Positions 34,108-43,508 of a stretch of DNA of 64,000 nt are shown here, in pieces. The DNA comes from CAG-390 sp045633005. Its GTDB lineage: Bacteria > Bacillota > Clostridia > Oscillospirales > CAG-272. The DNA is taken from the NCBI GenBank assembly GCA_045633005.1, contig JAZQXT010000007.1:62001-126000 (forward strand). The letters run 5' to 3'. The position numbers and the translations under genes were made by a program. Under the pieces are notes generated by a model. That model saw nothing but the letters and a program-made list of their open reading frames with translations. It had not been told where the DNA came from and did no database searches. Within the stretch, counting starts at the first letter, position 1. Every line of letters begins with the position of its first letter.

Positions 34108-34136
34108 AAGTGCAGAATACCCGAAGGAGGCAGAAA

Positions 34137-35483
34137 ATGAGCTATTTTGATGAAGAAAAATACGAAAATAACGAAGAAAATAAAGATAATACCGAGGGCG
34201 TAACTCCAAGTGCCGATACGGAAGCGCACGGCGTTGCGTACTCTCCCGCGGAGGACGGAAGCTACAGACTTACGTCCTACGTTCCTACCGAGGAGGTTTC
34301 AGCGCCGAAGAAAAAGGGCGGCAAGGGCAAGATAGCGCTTGCGATAGTGGCTATCGTGCTTTGCGTTGCGCTGTCGGGCGTTGCGGGCTTTGCGGGCTCT
34401 TATATAGCCGACCGCTTTTTCACCTCGTCGGGCGATGACGCCGCAGCTCCCAACAATCCGCCCGTTTCGTCGGGAAGCAGTGCGGGCATAGTTGTAAGCG
34501 TCCCCGATGAGAACGGCGAAAAAACGCCCGTAAGCGTTCCGCGCGGTGAGCTGATGAACTACGCCGACGCCGCCGCAACGGTCAAGGATTCCGTGGTGGA
34601 GATAACCACCGAGGCTACAGTTGGCGGTGGATATTTCCAACAGTACGTTACCGAGGGCGCGGGAAGCGGCGTTATCATCACCGCCGAGGGCTATATCGTT
34701 ACGAACAACCACGTTATCGAGGACGCGGAGAAGATAACCGTGCGCCTTACGGACGGCACGCAGTACCCCGCAACCCTTATCGGCACGGATTCGCGCACGG
34801 ATATTGCCGTTATAAAGATAGACCCTAAGGACAGAGCGCTCTCCGTTGCCGCATTTATAGAGGACAGCAAAAAGCTCGTCGTAGGCACGGAGGTGCTGGC
34901 TATAGGTAATCCCCTTGGCGAGCTTGGCGGCACCGTGACCAACGGCATAATAAGCGCCCTTGAGCGTGAGCTGAAGATATCGGGCAGCGGCACTATGACG
35001 CTTTTGCAGACCAACGCCGCAGTAAACCCGGGTAACTCGGGCGGCGGACTTTTCAATCTCTACGGCGAGCTTGTCGGCGTCGTAAACGCAAAATCGGCGG
35101 GCAATAATATCGAGGGACTCGGCTTTGCCATTCCCGCAAACACCGTCCGCACCATCGTCGCACAGCTTATGGAGTTCGGATACGTCAAGGGCAGACCCAC
35201 CATAGCCGTTACCGTTCTTGGACTTGATGCGTACAGCGCATATTATTATTTCCGCTCAAGTCAGGCGGGCGTATATATCGTGGAAAGCAATGAGGAAGCG
35301 CTTAAATACGGCGACCGCATTCTTGCTATCGACGGTACGGCGATAACTAATGCGGACGACGTATCCGCAACGATAGAAAAGCACGAGATAGGCGAGACGA
35401 TAGAGATAATGGTCGTGCGTGACCACAAGACCGTTACCGTTAGCGTTACGCTTAGCGAGTACGTTCCCGCGCCTTCAAAATAA
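34137..35483 (+). CDS. HtrA/DegP-type membrane serine protease
   Basis: A 448-residue S1C protease that removes damaged proteins at the outer face of the membrane. About 60 acidic/basic cytoplasmic residues, one membrane span near 64-88, then a Ser/Pro linker and the trypsin-like domain with H192 (TNNHVI), D222 (SRTDIAVIKI) and S301 (NPGNSGG), and one PDZ domain from about 355. ATG at 34137 has GAAGGAGG upstream. It is followed after 19 bases by a response regulator and its kinase, an arrangement like the CssRS/HtrA envelope stress link. Confidence 0.95.
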   Translation: MSYFDEEKYENNEENKDNTEGVTPSADTEAHGVAYSPAEDGSYRLTSYVPTEEVSAPKKKGGKGKIALAIVAIVLCVALSGVAGFAGSYIADRFFTSSGDDAAAPNNPPVSSGSSAGIVVSVPDENGEKTPVSVPRGELMNYADAAATVKDSVVEITTEATVGGGYFQQYVTEGAGSGVIITAEGYIVTNNHVIEDAEKITVRLTDGTQYPATLIGTDSRTDIAVIKIDPKDRALSVAAFIEDSKKLVVGTEVLAIGNPLGELGGTVTNGIISALERELKISGSGTMTLLQTNAAVNPGNSGGGLFNLYGELVGVVNAKSAGNNIEGLGFAIPANTVRTIVAQLMEFGYVKGRPTIAVTVLGLDAYSAYYYFRSSQAGVYIVESNEEALKYGDRILAIDGTAITNADDVSATIEKHEIGETIEIMVVRDHKTVTVSVTLSEYVPAPSK

Positions 35484-35502
35484 AGCATTACGGAGAGCAA
35501 AG

Positions 35503-36189
35503 ATGTATAACATCCTCGTAGTTGACGACGAAGTAAGGATAAGGTCTATAGTCAGAAAATACGCAGAGTTTGAAGGTCATACCGTTACGGAGGCGGCGGA
35601 CGGAATGGCGGCGCTGAGCCTTTGCAAAACGAATGATTTCGATATAGTCATAATGGATATTATGATGCCCGAGCTTGACGGCTTTTCCGCCTGTCGCGAG
35701 ATACGCAAGTTTTCGCAAGTGCCGATAATAATGCTGTCGGCGCGCGCGGATGAATACGATAAGATAAACGGTTTTAGCATAGGCGTGGACGATTACGTCG
35801 TCAAGCCCTTCTCGCCCAAGGAGCTTATGATGCGCGTTGAGGCTGTGATGAAGCGTACCTCGCGCACTCCGAAGGTGAGCGAGGAGCATAATATCGTCGA
35901 GCTTGACGGCGGCGGACTTCGCGCCGATATAAGCGCGAGAATAGTTTATATCGACGGCGAGCGCGTGGAAATGTCGCCAAAGGAATACGAGCTGTTGTTT
36001 TATATGTTAAGGAACCACGATATCGCGCTCAGCCGCGAAAAGCTGATATGCGACGTGTGGGGATACGATTTTTACGGCGATGCGCGAACGCTCGATACCC
36101 ATATCAAGCTTTTGCGAAAATCCCTCGGCAAATACGCGGAGCACATCGTTACGCTACGCGGCATAGGCTACCGCTTTGAGAAAAGATGA
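35503..36189 (+). CDS. OmpR/PhoB family response regulator
   Basis: A 228-residue two-domain regulator: receiver domain with acidic DDE near 9, phosphorylated D52 (IVIMDIMMPELDG) and Lys near 102 (VVKPFS), then a winged-helix domain (RVEMSPKEYELLFYML...CDVWGYDFYGDARTLDTHIKLLRKSLG...IRGIGYRFE pattern). The start at 35503 gives the standard MYNILVVDDE opening; upstream in-frame codons lie in htrA. It overlaps the kinase gene by four bases. Probably acts on the htrA promoter. Confidence 0.95.
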   Translation: MYNILVVDDEVRIRSIVRKYAEFEGHTVTEAADGMAALSLCKTNDFDIVIMDIMMPELDGFSACREIRKFSQVPIIMLSARADEYDKINGFSIGVDDYVVKPFSPKELMMRVEAVMKRTSRTPKVSEEHNIVELDGGGLRADISARIVYIDGERVEMSPKEYELLFYMLRNHDIALSREKLICDVWGYDFYGDARTLDTHIKLLRKSLGKYAEHIVTLRGIGYRFEKR

Positions 36190-37697
36190 AAAAAGAAAAA
36201 AGAGCCAAAAGGCGAATGGGAATAAGGGGCAAGCTTATAATCTGCTTCGTCGCGTTTGCCATTTTGATGCTTACGATAACGTGGGTTTTTCAAATAGGGC
36301 TTCTCAATAAGTTCTATGAAAGAACCAAGAATGGCGAGCTTGAGTACGCCAAGGCTTCTATGGCGGAAGCCGTAAGCCTTGGAAATCACAAGGAGACAGC
36401 CGCATTGCTCGCGGGCGAGTACGGTATCTGTATACGCGTTTTTCGCGTTGTCGGCTCCGCTCTTGCCGACGAGGAGGTCAGCGTTCAGGCGGCACCGCCG
36501 TGCGTACTGCACCATATGCCGCGCGAAAAGCTGACGGAGTACTATCAAAACGCGCTTGAAAACGGCGGAGAATGGAATACCGCGTTCAGTATGGAGCGCG
36601 GCGAGGACTTCGACGCGGGCGGAGAGGGTGAGCCGCCAAGAGCGCCCGACAAAGCCCCCGACGGCAAGCCGCGAAAAGAGAAGGATAAGGCAAGCAGCCT
36701 TACGCTATCCGTAACGCTTGCAAGGGGCGAGGGCGGCGAGAGCTTTGCTATATTTCTGAACAGTAAATTCACCCCTATGCCAACGACCGTGGACACCCTC
36801 GGCTCGCAGTTTTTGTGGATAGCGGCGGCGGGGATAATTTTTGCCGCGATATTTGCGCTGATAGTGTCAAAGAGCATTTCCTCCCCCATCGTTAGAATGA
36901 ACGAGTCTGCCAAAAAGCTGGCAGAGGGCAATTACGGCGCTGACTTTGCCGAGGCGGGCTATCGTGAAACGCGCGAGCTTGCGCGTACGCTGAGCTTCGC
37001 CGCCGAGGAGATATCAAAGTCGGATGCACAACGGCGCGAGCTTATCGCAAACGTGTCGCACGACCTGCGCACGCCTCTTACGATGATAACGGGATACGCC
37101 GAGATGATGCGCGATATCCCCGACGAAAACACGCCCGAAAATCTTCAGGTGATCATCGACGAGGCAAGCCGCCTGAGTTCGCTTGTGAGCGATATGCTTG
37201 ACCTGTCAAAGGTAGATAGCGACGGAGTTTTGCCTAAAAAGAGCCGTATTTCGCTTACCGCGACCGTCAGAAGCGTGCTTGAAAGATATTCCGCGCTCGT
37301 CGCGCGTGACGGCTACGTCATAAGCTTTGATGCCGACGTGAACGCATACGTTCTTGCCGACGAAACGATGATGATGCAGGTGCTTTATAATCTTATCAAC
37401 AACGCCGTAAACTACACGGGAGACGACAAGAGAGTCGTTATCCGTCAGCGCGTTGAGAACGGCAGGGTGCGCGTAAGCGTGGCGGACAGCGGAGAGGGAA
37501 TTGCCCCCGAGCATATTCCGCACATCTGGGACAGATACTATAAGCTTGATAAGGTACACCGCAGGGCGGCGGTCGGAAGCGGACTCGGACTTTCGATAGT
37601 CAAGAGCGTGCTTTGCCGACACGGTGCGTCCTTCGGCGTGGAAAGCAAGCTTGGCGCAGGCTCGGTATTTTGGTTCGAGCTTAACGCAGTTGAATAG
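36186..37697 (+). CDS. Membrane sensor histidine kinase
   Basis: A 503-residue kinase: membrane span at about 17-38, an extracytoplasmic sensor region of about 170 residues with a charged Pro-rich stretch near 145-175, second span at about 212-234, HAMP to about 285, phospho-acceptor H292 in NVSHDLRTPL, and the ATPase with NLINNAVNYT, DSGEGIAPEHIPHIWDRYYK and GSGLGLSIVKSV. It pairs with the preceding regulator (ATGA overlap). The signal is unknown; the htrA link suggests secretion or envelope stress. Confidence 0.95.
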   Translation: MKKEKRAKRRMGIRGKLIICFVAFAILMLTITWVFQIGLLNKFYERTKNGELEYAKASMAEAVSLGNHKETAALLAGEYGICIRVFRVVGSALADEEVSVQAAPPCVLHHMPREKLTEYYQNALENGGEWNTAFSMERGEDFDAGGEGEPPRAPDKAPDGKPRKEKDKASSLTLSVTLARGEGGESFAIFLNSKFTPMPTTVDTLGSQFLWIAAAGIIFAAIFALIVSKSISSPIVRMNESAKKLAEGNYGADFAEAGYRETRELARTLSFAAEEISKSDAQRRELIANVSHDLRTPLTMITGYAEMMRDIPDENTPENLQVIIDEASRLSSLVSDMLDLSKVDSDGVLPKKSRISLTATVRSVLERYSALVARDGYVISFDADVNAYVLADETMMMQVLYNLINNAVNYTGDDKRVVIRQRVENGRVRVSVADSGEGIAPEHIPHIWDRYYKLDKVHRRAAVGSGLGLSIVKSVLCRHGASFGVESKLGAGSVFWFELNAVE

Positions 37698-37738
37698 ATG
37701 CGAAAAAAGCGGCAATTTGCCGCTTTTTTCGCATCTAT
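37694..37738. terminator. Bidirectional terminator after the kinase
   Basis: A 21-bp perfect stem (37694-37714 with 37718-37738) with a three-base loop. A6 and T6 lie inside the arms, so the inner GCGGCA/TGCCGC hairpin plus T6 is the working terminator on either strand. Confidence 0.9.
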
Positions 37739-37792
37739 CGGATCATATAGTGAACTTTTTTTGAACAATGAGTCAATAAAATAATTTTGCAC

Positions 37793-37821
37793 TTGTAATT
37801 TCTCTTAAAATATTATATAAT
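37793..37821 (+). promoter_or_regulatory. Promoter of the sortase gene
   Basis: TTGTAA (37793-37798), 17 bp, TATAAT (37816-37821). Confidence 0.7.
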
Positions 37822-37863
37822 ATTATGACTAATAATGCTGAAAAAACGGAAAGGGGTACGCCT

Positions 37864-38889
37864 ATGGAAAATAACGAACTTAACAAGCTTACGTCCAACG
37901 ATATGCCTGACGGCGTGTCTCTTGGTGAGTCAAGCGCACAAAACGCATTTATTTCATCCCTTGACGGCATTACCGCAGGGGAGATAGCACCCGACCGCCC
38001 CGCAAAAAAGAAGAGCAAGAATTACGCGGGATCGATGTTTCGCCTTTTCACGGTCGCTTTGTGCCTTAGCGTTTTCTTTTACTGCGTTTACGAGCTTGTG
38101 CTGATAATGAAGCAGTATAAGATGTCGGACGAAGCGTATTCCGATATCGCAAGCGGCTTTGAACAGGCTATGGTCGGCGACAGATACGGCAAGGTAGGCG
38201 TCCTTTCGTCTCTCGGCGGTGACGTCCCGATGCAGAATTACGCCGATATCAGCCAAAACGGTGTTATAAAGCCACCCGTGGTAACACCCGACGCGCCGAT
38301 AACGAGCCTTAAATTCCAACGTGTTAAGGTATATCTTGAATCGTTACAAAATCAGAACAGCGACCTTATAGGATACATTACGGTAAAGGGAACGGTCATA
38401 AGCTATCCCGTAGTGCAGACCACGAATAACGACTATTACCTTGACCACGGCTTTGACCATCAGGTGCTTGCCGCGGGCGCGGTATTTGCGGATTGCACGA
38501 ATCACCCAAAGGTCACGGAGAACCAAAATCTCGTGCTTTACGGACATAACGTCAAAAACGGCGCGATGTTCCATCAGCTTAACAAGTTCCTTCAAGAGGA
38601 TTTCTTTATGAATACCACCGTAGAGCTTGCGACTTTTGACGGAATATACACCTTCGAGGTGTTTGCGGCGTATAGAACTCACATCAAATACCGATACTAC
38701 GCAACGAACTTTCCTACGGACGAAGCTTTCGTGGAGTTCTGCTACGAAGCAGAGAGAAAATCTCTATACCACAAGGAAGGTATTGAGTTTGATGCCGACG
38801 ATACTATCCTCACGCTTTCCACCTGCGTGAACGGCGAGAAAAATTACAGATACGCCATTCAGGCGAAGCTTGTGAGTATAGAGAGATGA
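37864..38889 (+). CDS. srtB: Class B sortase
   Basis: A 341-residue membrane-anchored transpeptidase. Cytoplasmic segment of about 55 residues, span at about 56-80, extracellular catalytic domain. Catalytic H228 (LVLYGHN), C321 (LTLSTC) and an Arg shortly after (NYRYAIQAKL) form the sortase triad, and the helical insertion before the Cys marks class B. It would cut an NPxTG-like signal and attach a protein to the wall; no such substrate was found in the window. AAAGGGGT serves the ATG at 37864; the ATG at 37825 lacks a ribosome site. It overlaps the methyltransferase gene by four bases. Confidence 0.92.
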   Translation: MENNELNKLTSNDMPDGVSLGESSAQNAFISSLDGITAGEIAPDRPAKKKSKNYAGSMFRLFTVALCLSVFFYCVYELVLIMKQYKMSDEAYSDIASGFEQAMVGDRYGKVGVLSSLGGDVPMQNYADISQNGVIKPPVVTPDAPITSLKFQRVKVYLESLQNQNSDLIGYITVKGTVISYPVVQTTNNDYYLDHGFDHQVLAAGAVFADCTNHPKVTENQNLVLYGHNVKNGAMFHQLNKFLQEDFFMNTTVELATFDGIYTFEVFAAYRTHIKYRYYATNFPTDEAFVEFCYEAERKSLYHKEGIEFDADDTILTLSTCVNGEKNYRYAIQAKLVSIER

Positions 38890-39719
38890 TGGAGCTTGAT
38901 TTTTTGGCTTGCCCGCTTTGCGGCGCGGCAATAGAGCGCGAGGGCGGCAGTCTTTTTTGCCGCGGAGATAAAAAAAGACATTGCTTTGACCTGTCAGCGT
39001 CGGGCTATGCCGACCTGTCGGGCAGGCGGCAGGGCGGAGGCGGCGACCCCAAGGATGCGGTGGCTGACCGCACCGCGTGGCTTGACGCGGGATATTACGC
39101 GCCGCTTGCCGACGAAATATGTGAAATATTTAAAAAACACCTTCCCACACCTTCCTTCGTGATAGACGCGGGATGCGGCGAGGGATATTATTCCGAGCGC
39201 ATTGCCGCCGACGTGGACGGCGCGTGCGTTTTCGGCGCAGACCTCTCAAAGCTGGCTGTTGACCGAGCATCAAAGCGCCGTAAGGCGCGCGGCGGCGACA
39301 ATTCCTTTTACTCCGTCGCATCCGTTTTCGAGCTTCCCGTAAGGGACGGCGTAGCCGACGGAATGCTTTCAATGTTTGCGCCCGTCAGCGAGAGCGAGGC
39401 AAAAAGAACGCTCAAGGACGGCGGAATATTTCTTATCGGCGGGGCGGCACCCGAGCACCTTTTGGGGCTCAAGCGCGCCGTTTACGGCACGGTATATCTG
39501 AACGATATTCGCGCCGATCTGCCCACGGATATGGAGCTGCTTGAAAAGCGGCGAGTCAGATACGATATAAGCGTCGATGGCAACCGCGATATAATGCGAC
39601 TTTTCGGAATGACGCCGTACCGCTTCCGCACGTCTGCCGAGGCGTTTGCCCGCCTTGAAGCCTTGGAGACTCTCACCACCGAGGTGGACGTGGAGTTTTA
39701 CGTTTACAGAAAAAACTGA
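38886..39719 (+). CDS. RlmA-like 23S rRNA guanine-N1 methyltransferase
   Basis: A 277-residue enzyme with an N-terminal zinc site (C9, C12, C25, H32) and a Rossmann methyltransferase domain from about 90 (VIDAGCGEGYYSERI, SAM-binding). GGGGDPKDAVADRTAWLDAGYY matches the GDx..MV.AR..FL..GYY segment of RlmA, which methylates G745 or G748 of 23S rRNA; the exact base is not determined. Some members give resistance to macrolide-type drugs, which is family knowledge. ATG at 38886 lies in the sortase stop overlap. Confidence 0.85.
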   Translation: MMELDFLACPLCGAAIEREGGSLFCRGDKKRHCFDLSASGYADLSGRRQGGGGDPKDAVADRTAWLDAGYYAPLADEICEIFKKHLPTPSFVIDAGCGEGYYSERIAADVDGACVFGADLSKLAVDRASKRRKARGGDNSFYSVASVFELPVRDGVADGMLSMFAPVSESEAKRTLKDGGIFLIGGAAPEHLLGLKRAVYGTVYLNDIRADLPTDMELLEKRRVRYDISVDGNRDIMRLFGMTPYRFRTSAEAFARLEALETLTTEVDVEFYVYRKN

Positions 39720-39737
39720 TATTATAAGGAAAAAGAT

Positions 39738-40469
39738 ATGAAAATTTCGGTATGTATACCAATGTATAACGAGTCGGCGGTAATTGCCGAGAATGCCAAA
39801 AAGCTCAGCGATTATATGGAATCCGTGTTCGTTTCCCCCGACGGTGAAAGGGAATACGAGATAATATACGCGGACGACGGAAGCACCGACGGCTGCGGAG
39901 ATATCGTCCGCTCGCTCGGACTTCCCGCTATGCGCGTCGTCGGCTACCCCGACAACCGCGGCAAGGGCTGTGCCGTTCGCACCGCGCTTCTTGCTTCGCA
40001 GGGTGACTTTGCTATGTTCACGGACGCTGACCTTGCCTACGGCACCGAGGTCATTGAGCGTATGTGGAAGGAATTTTCCGCACACGACGATGCCGCGCTC
40101 GTTATAGGCTCGCGCAATCTTTCAAAGGACGGATATTCCGAATATACCTTCTTGCGCCGCGTGATGTCAAAGGTGTATATCAAGCTTCTTTGCATCGTTG
40201 GCGGCTTTAAGCTCAGCGACTCGCAATGCGGCTGTAAGGGCTTTTCGCACGATGCCATCGCGGCGATATTCCCAAGGTGCGAGGTCAACCGCTTCGCCTT
40301 TGATTTCGAGGCGATACTTTGGGCGGAAAAGCTCGGACTTAAAATATACGAAATGCCCGTAAAGGTGCTCGTACACGGCGAATCCAAGGTCAATATAATC
40401 AAGGATACGCTGAGGATGCTGTCCGACCTTCGCCGTATGCGCAAGAGGATAAAGAAAGCAAAAATCTGA
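39738..40469 (+). CDS. Glycosyltransferase family 2, dolichyl/polyprenyl-phosphate sugar type
   Basis: A 243-residue GT-A fold transferase. SVCIPMYNESAVI opening, ADDGSTDG, NRGKGCAVRTALL, FTDADLAYGT (DxD metal site), SQCGCKGF and a C-terminal KVNIIKDTLRML are the blocks of ALG5/DPM1-like enzymes that load a sugar onto a lipid phosphate carrier. No membrane span is present, so it works on the inner face of the membrane. Starts 18 bases after the methyltransferase; AAGGA precedes the ATG. Sugar and product unknown. Confidence 0.9.
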   Translation: MKISVCIPMYNESAVIAENAKKLSDYMESVFVSPDGEREYEIIYADDGSTDGCGDIVRSLGLPAMRVVGYPDNRGKGCAVRTALLASQGDFAMFTDADLAYGTEVIERMWKEFSAHDDAALVIGSRNLSKDGYSEYTFLRRVMSKVYIKLLCIVGGFKLSDSQCGCKGFSHDAIAAIFPRCEVNRFAFDFEAILWAEKLGLKIYEMPVKVLVHGESKVNIIKDTLRMLSDLRRMRKRIKKAKI

Positions 40470-40504
40470 AAATAAAGGATGCCGCAAGGCAAAATTAAGG
40501 ATAA

Positions 40505-42043
40505 ATGAGTTTTAAAAAGCCATTGATAAAAAGAGCGTTAGCGGTGCTTGTTGCCGTTTTGCTCTCGTTACCGATAGTGTTTACCGTTTCCGCGGGCAAC
40601 ACGAGCGAGCCTATGGGGACGGCATCGGAGACAGCCGTTATGGGCGAGCTTGCGGATGGAGTATACAGAATAAAAAATCTTGAAACGGGGCTGTATCTTG
40701 AAACCTACAAATACAGCGCCAAGGGCAAAGAAAAGCTGTGCGCTTCTGAGCTTGACGTAAAGAACGAGGGTCAGTGCTTCTACGTCAGACGCGCCGAAAA
40801 CGGTGCTTGGATACTGTCTGCGCAAAACGAGAACGGTGAATATTCTCTTTCGTGGCAAGACGGCACGGCTGTTGGCGATCATATCGTGAAAACGCAAAAG
40901 GCGGCAGACGCCGAATATACATATTTTGATATTTCAAGGCTTGACGGCGGAGCGTTTACGATAGCACCCGCGGGCGGCGACAATTACACGGCTGTTCTCG
41001 CTACCGTGGACGAAAAGACCTATTATTCCGACAAGTGCGTGCGTATTGCGGATCTTTCTCAAGGCGACAAGGCGCAAACGTGGATGTTCGAGCGCGTTCC
41101 TACCGACTATCTTACCACCGCGTACGAAAAGACCACGGTCAAGCTCTATTCCACGGGTAAGTTTTATGCGCGAAAATATCCGTACAGTATGGTTACCTCA
41201 GACATCGTGTGGACCTCGTCCGACGAGGATATTATTATGATGGGCGCGGACGGCGTGTGGTGCGCACTCGGAAAGGGCGTGGCTACCGTTACCGCATCGG
41301 TGGACGCGGCTGTCGTTTCATTTCAGGTTACCGTAGAGGATAAGGCGGCGTTTACTTGGTATAGCCAGACTAATATGTATACGAGCGATTGGTCTGCGCG
41401 TGAGCTTGAAAGTCTCTATTTCGTTGCTGACGGAAGCAAAAAGCGCTTCGCGTGGGACGTGAAGAGAAGTCCGAGCCACAGCAGTTGGATGGAAAGCGGA
41501 TGCGCTCTGGCATCGAGCGCGATGGTGCTTAACAATATGGGCGCCGTAAAGACCACGGGCTACGATCTTCGCACGGGGCAAGAGGGCTCGCTTATTGCCG
41601 ACCCATACACCGTGGCGCTTGCCAATAGCGGAAACCACGGAGTGAATAATACGTCAAAGGCGATGTACGGCAACCCGATATATATGTATTGGTCAAGAGT
41701 GGCGTCCAAATTCAACGTTGACGGCGAAAATATCGAATATCGCAGACATTACGTTTCGTCAAAGAAAAAGATAAAGGATCTTTTGACAAAGTATCCGCAA
41801 GGAGTCATAGTTCTTTTCAAGCGTTCAAACAGAACGCACTATATCGTTTTTGCCGAGTGCCTGAATCCCGAGGAGACCGTTGCCTCAAAGATCGAGTTTC
41901 TCGTCTACGACCCCGCGGCGTATAAACCCGAAAACGGAGACGGCGTACCGTTCCAAAAAACCGTATCGTATTTGTACGAGGGATTCAGATATTCCTCGAT
42001 AGCAAACGTAACGGTCTACGACGTGGAAAGCAAGTTGAATTGA
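40505..42043 (+). CDS. Secreted C39-like cysteine protease with lectin-like and Ig-like modules
   Basis: A 512-residue exported protein. Signal peptide about 1-30. Residues about 45-205 look like a ricin-type beta-trefoil (GVYRIKNLETGLYLE, WILSAQNENGEYSLSW, QTWMFERV). Residues 205-280 resemble a Big_2 Ig-like module (WTSSDEDIIMMGADGVWCALGKGVATVTA). The C-terminal domain is a C39_2-type peptidase with C333 (ESGCALASSAMVL), H445 (RTHYIVFAE) and D469 (YDPAAY). It may cut wall proteins or peptides after binding glycan. AAGGATAA precedes the ATG; a small TGCC-GCAA-GGCA hairpin sits upstream. Confidence 0.82.
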   Translation: MSFKKPLIKRALAVLVAVLLSLPIVFTVSAGNTSEPMGTASETAVMGELADGVYRIKNLETGLYLETYKYSAKGKEKLCASELDVKNEGQCFYVRRAENGAWILSAQNENGEYSLSWQDGTAVGDHIVKTQKAADAEYTYFDISRLDGGAFTIAPAGGDNYTAVLATVDEKTYYSDKCVRIADLSQGDKAQTWMFERVPTDYLTTAYEKTTVKLYSTGKFYARKYPYSMVTSDIVWTSSDEDIIMMGADGVWCALGKGVATVTASVDAAVVSFQVTVEDKAAFTWYSQTNMYTSDWSARELESLYFVADGSKKRFAWDVKRSPSHSSWMESGCALASSAMVLNNMGAVKTTGYDLRTGQEGSLIADPYTVALANSGNHGVNNTSKAMYGNPIYMYWSRVASKFNVDGENIEYRRHYVSSKKKIKDLLTKYPQGVIVLFKRSNRTHYIVFAECLNPEETVASKIEFLVYDPAAYKPENGDGVPFQKTVSYLYEGFRYSSIANVTVYDVESKLN

Positions 42044-42077
42044 TCGCGCTTGGCGAAAAGCGCTCACAAGGCTATAA

Positions 42078-42104
42078 AAAGGCGTTGCCGCGGCAACGCC
42101 TTTA
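42078..42104 (+). terminator. Terminator after the C39-like gene
   Basis: A 13-bp arm palindrome (42078-42090 with 42091-42103) with a short T run. Only three or four T's follow, so it may be leaky. Confidence 0.7.
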
Positions 42105-42125
42105 AGACATTAAGCAGAGGTCAAA

Positions 42126-43508
42126 ATGAGATTTAATGAAGAAGATATAAAATATCTCGCCTGCGAGCTGCCCGACGAGATAAAATATCATAAATACAGC
42201 GGCGATTTTGTCGCAGAGCAAAGGGCGGTCGAGGAATATCTGAAAAGAGAGTCTCTCACCACCGCACTGCGCCGCAGACTTGAGATAGAATACGTCATAT
42301 CGGGGCAGATGCAAAGGGATTACCGAATGAGCGAGGAGGACCTTCTTTGCCGCATCAGGGAAAAATATCCGCTTTGCAGCGCGGAAATGCTTCGCGGCTT
42401 TATCGACGAGGGATATGCCGATTACGTGCTTCGCGGCGGTGAAAAATACTTTCAGCGCTCGGCGGTAAGGAACGTTACCACGCGCAAGTGGCGACAGCTT
42501 GCCGCGCTTTCGGGCGGAGACGTGCCCGCGTACACGCGCGACAAATGGCGCGCCGAGTGCATTCCGATAATGAAAAAGCACGGCTTTCGCGCCGTGCGCT
42601 ATACCGTGCGCGAGTGGATAGCCCCCGCCGAGCGCGAGGTGCGCGAGGGCGCACTTTTGCGCGTGCATCTGCCGTATCCGTGCGAATGCGCAGAGCAGAG
42701 CGATATCACGCTCAACTATTCCTCGCACCCCGTATATATTTCCTCGTCGGCGCACCGCACCGCCTTTATCGAGACGGAGTGCCGCGCGGGTGAAAAATAC
42801 GAGATAGAGTTTTCATATACCTTCAAGGTGAATTACGTCAAGGCGCACGCGGATGCCGTCAGCGCGGAGCAACCGAGCTTCTACACGGGCGAGCAGTATC
42901 CGCACATCCGCTTCACGCCGTATATCAGAGAGCTTGCCGACGAGCTTCGCGGAAACGAGAAAAATCCGCTCGTCCTCGCGCGCAGAGCGTACGATTACGT
43001 GACGACCCAAACCGTATATTCACTTTTGCGCCCGTATCTCTGCATTGAGAATATTCCCGAATTCGTTCTGCTCAACCGCCGCGGCGATTGCGGTGCTATG
43101 TCGCTTGCGTTTATCACGCTTTGCCGCGCGATGGGTGTTCCCGCGCGTTGGCAGTCGGGAAGCAACGTGCGCCCCGACGCTATATCCTCGCACGATTGGG
43201 CGCAGTTCTATATTGCGCCGTACGGCTGGCTCTACGCCGACCTTTCGGCGGGCGAGGGCGCGTACCGCAACGGCGACTTTGAGCTGTGGGAGCATTATTT
43301 CGGCAATATCGACACGATGCGCGAGGTCAACTGCACCGAATTTCAGGCGGCGTTTGACCCGCCCAAGCGCTTTATGCGCGCCGACCCGTACGACAATCAA
43401 TCGGGCGAGCTTGAGTACGCCGACCGCGGACTCATACTCGACAGCGTAAACGCGGGCAGAAGCGTTGTGGATTTCAAGGATTTAACGGACGGATACAAAA
43501 ATGAGTAA
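42126..43508 (+). CDS. Transglutaminase-like protein
   Basis: A 460-residue cytoplasmic (no signal peptide) protein. An N-terminal helical region (1-120) and a beta-rich middle lead into a transglutaminase core: C322 (RRGDCGAMS), H356 (SSHDWAQFYI) and D372 (YADLS), the Cys-His-Asp triad in proper order and spacing. Related bacterial proteins act as peptidases or have unknown roles. GAGG before the ATG at 42126. The kinase-like gene overlaps its end by eight bases, so they form one operon. Confidence 0.82.
   Translation: MRFNEEDIKYLACELPDEIKYHKYSGDFVAEQRAVEEYLKRESLTTALRRRLEIEYVISGQMQRDYRMSEEDLLCRIREKYPLCSAEMLRGFIDEGYADYVLRGGEKYFQRSAVRNVTTRKWRQLAALSGGDVPAYTRDKWRAECIPIMKKHGFRAVRYTVREWIAPAEREVREGALLRVHLPYPCECAEQSDITLNYSSHPVYISSSAHRTAFIETECRAGEKYEIEFSYTFKVNYVKAHADAVSAEQPSFYTGEQYPHIRFTPYIRELADELRGNEKNPLVLARRAYDYVTTQTVYSLLRPYLCIENIPEFVLLNRRGDCGAMSLAFITLCRAMGVPARWQSGSNVRPDAISSHDWAQFYIAPYGWLYADLSAGEGAYRNGDFELWEHYFGNIDTMREVNCTEFQAAFDPPKRFMRADPYDNQSGELEYADRGLILDSVNAGRSVVDFKDLTDGYKNE

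Noticed and set aside
37825..37863. Upstream ATG for the sortase gene
   Set aside because: It lies only a few bases after the -10 and has no ribosome site; AAAGGGGT is placed for the ATG at 37864.
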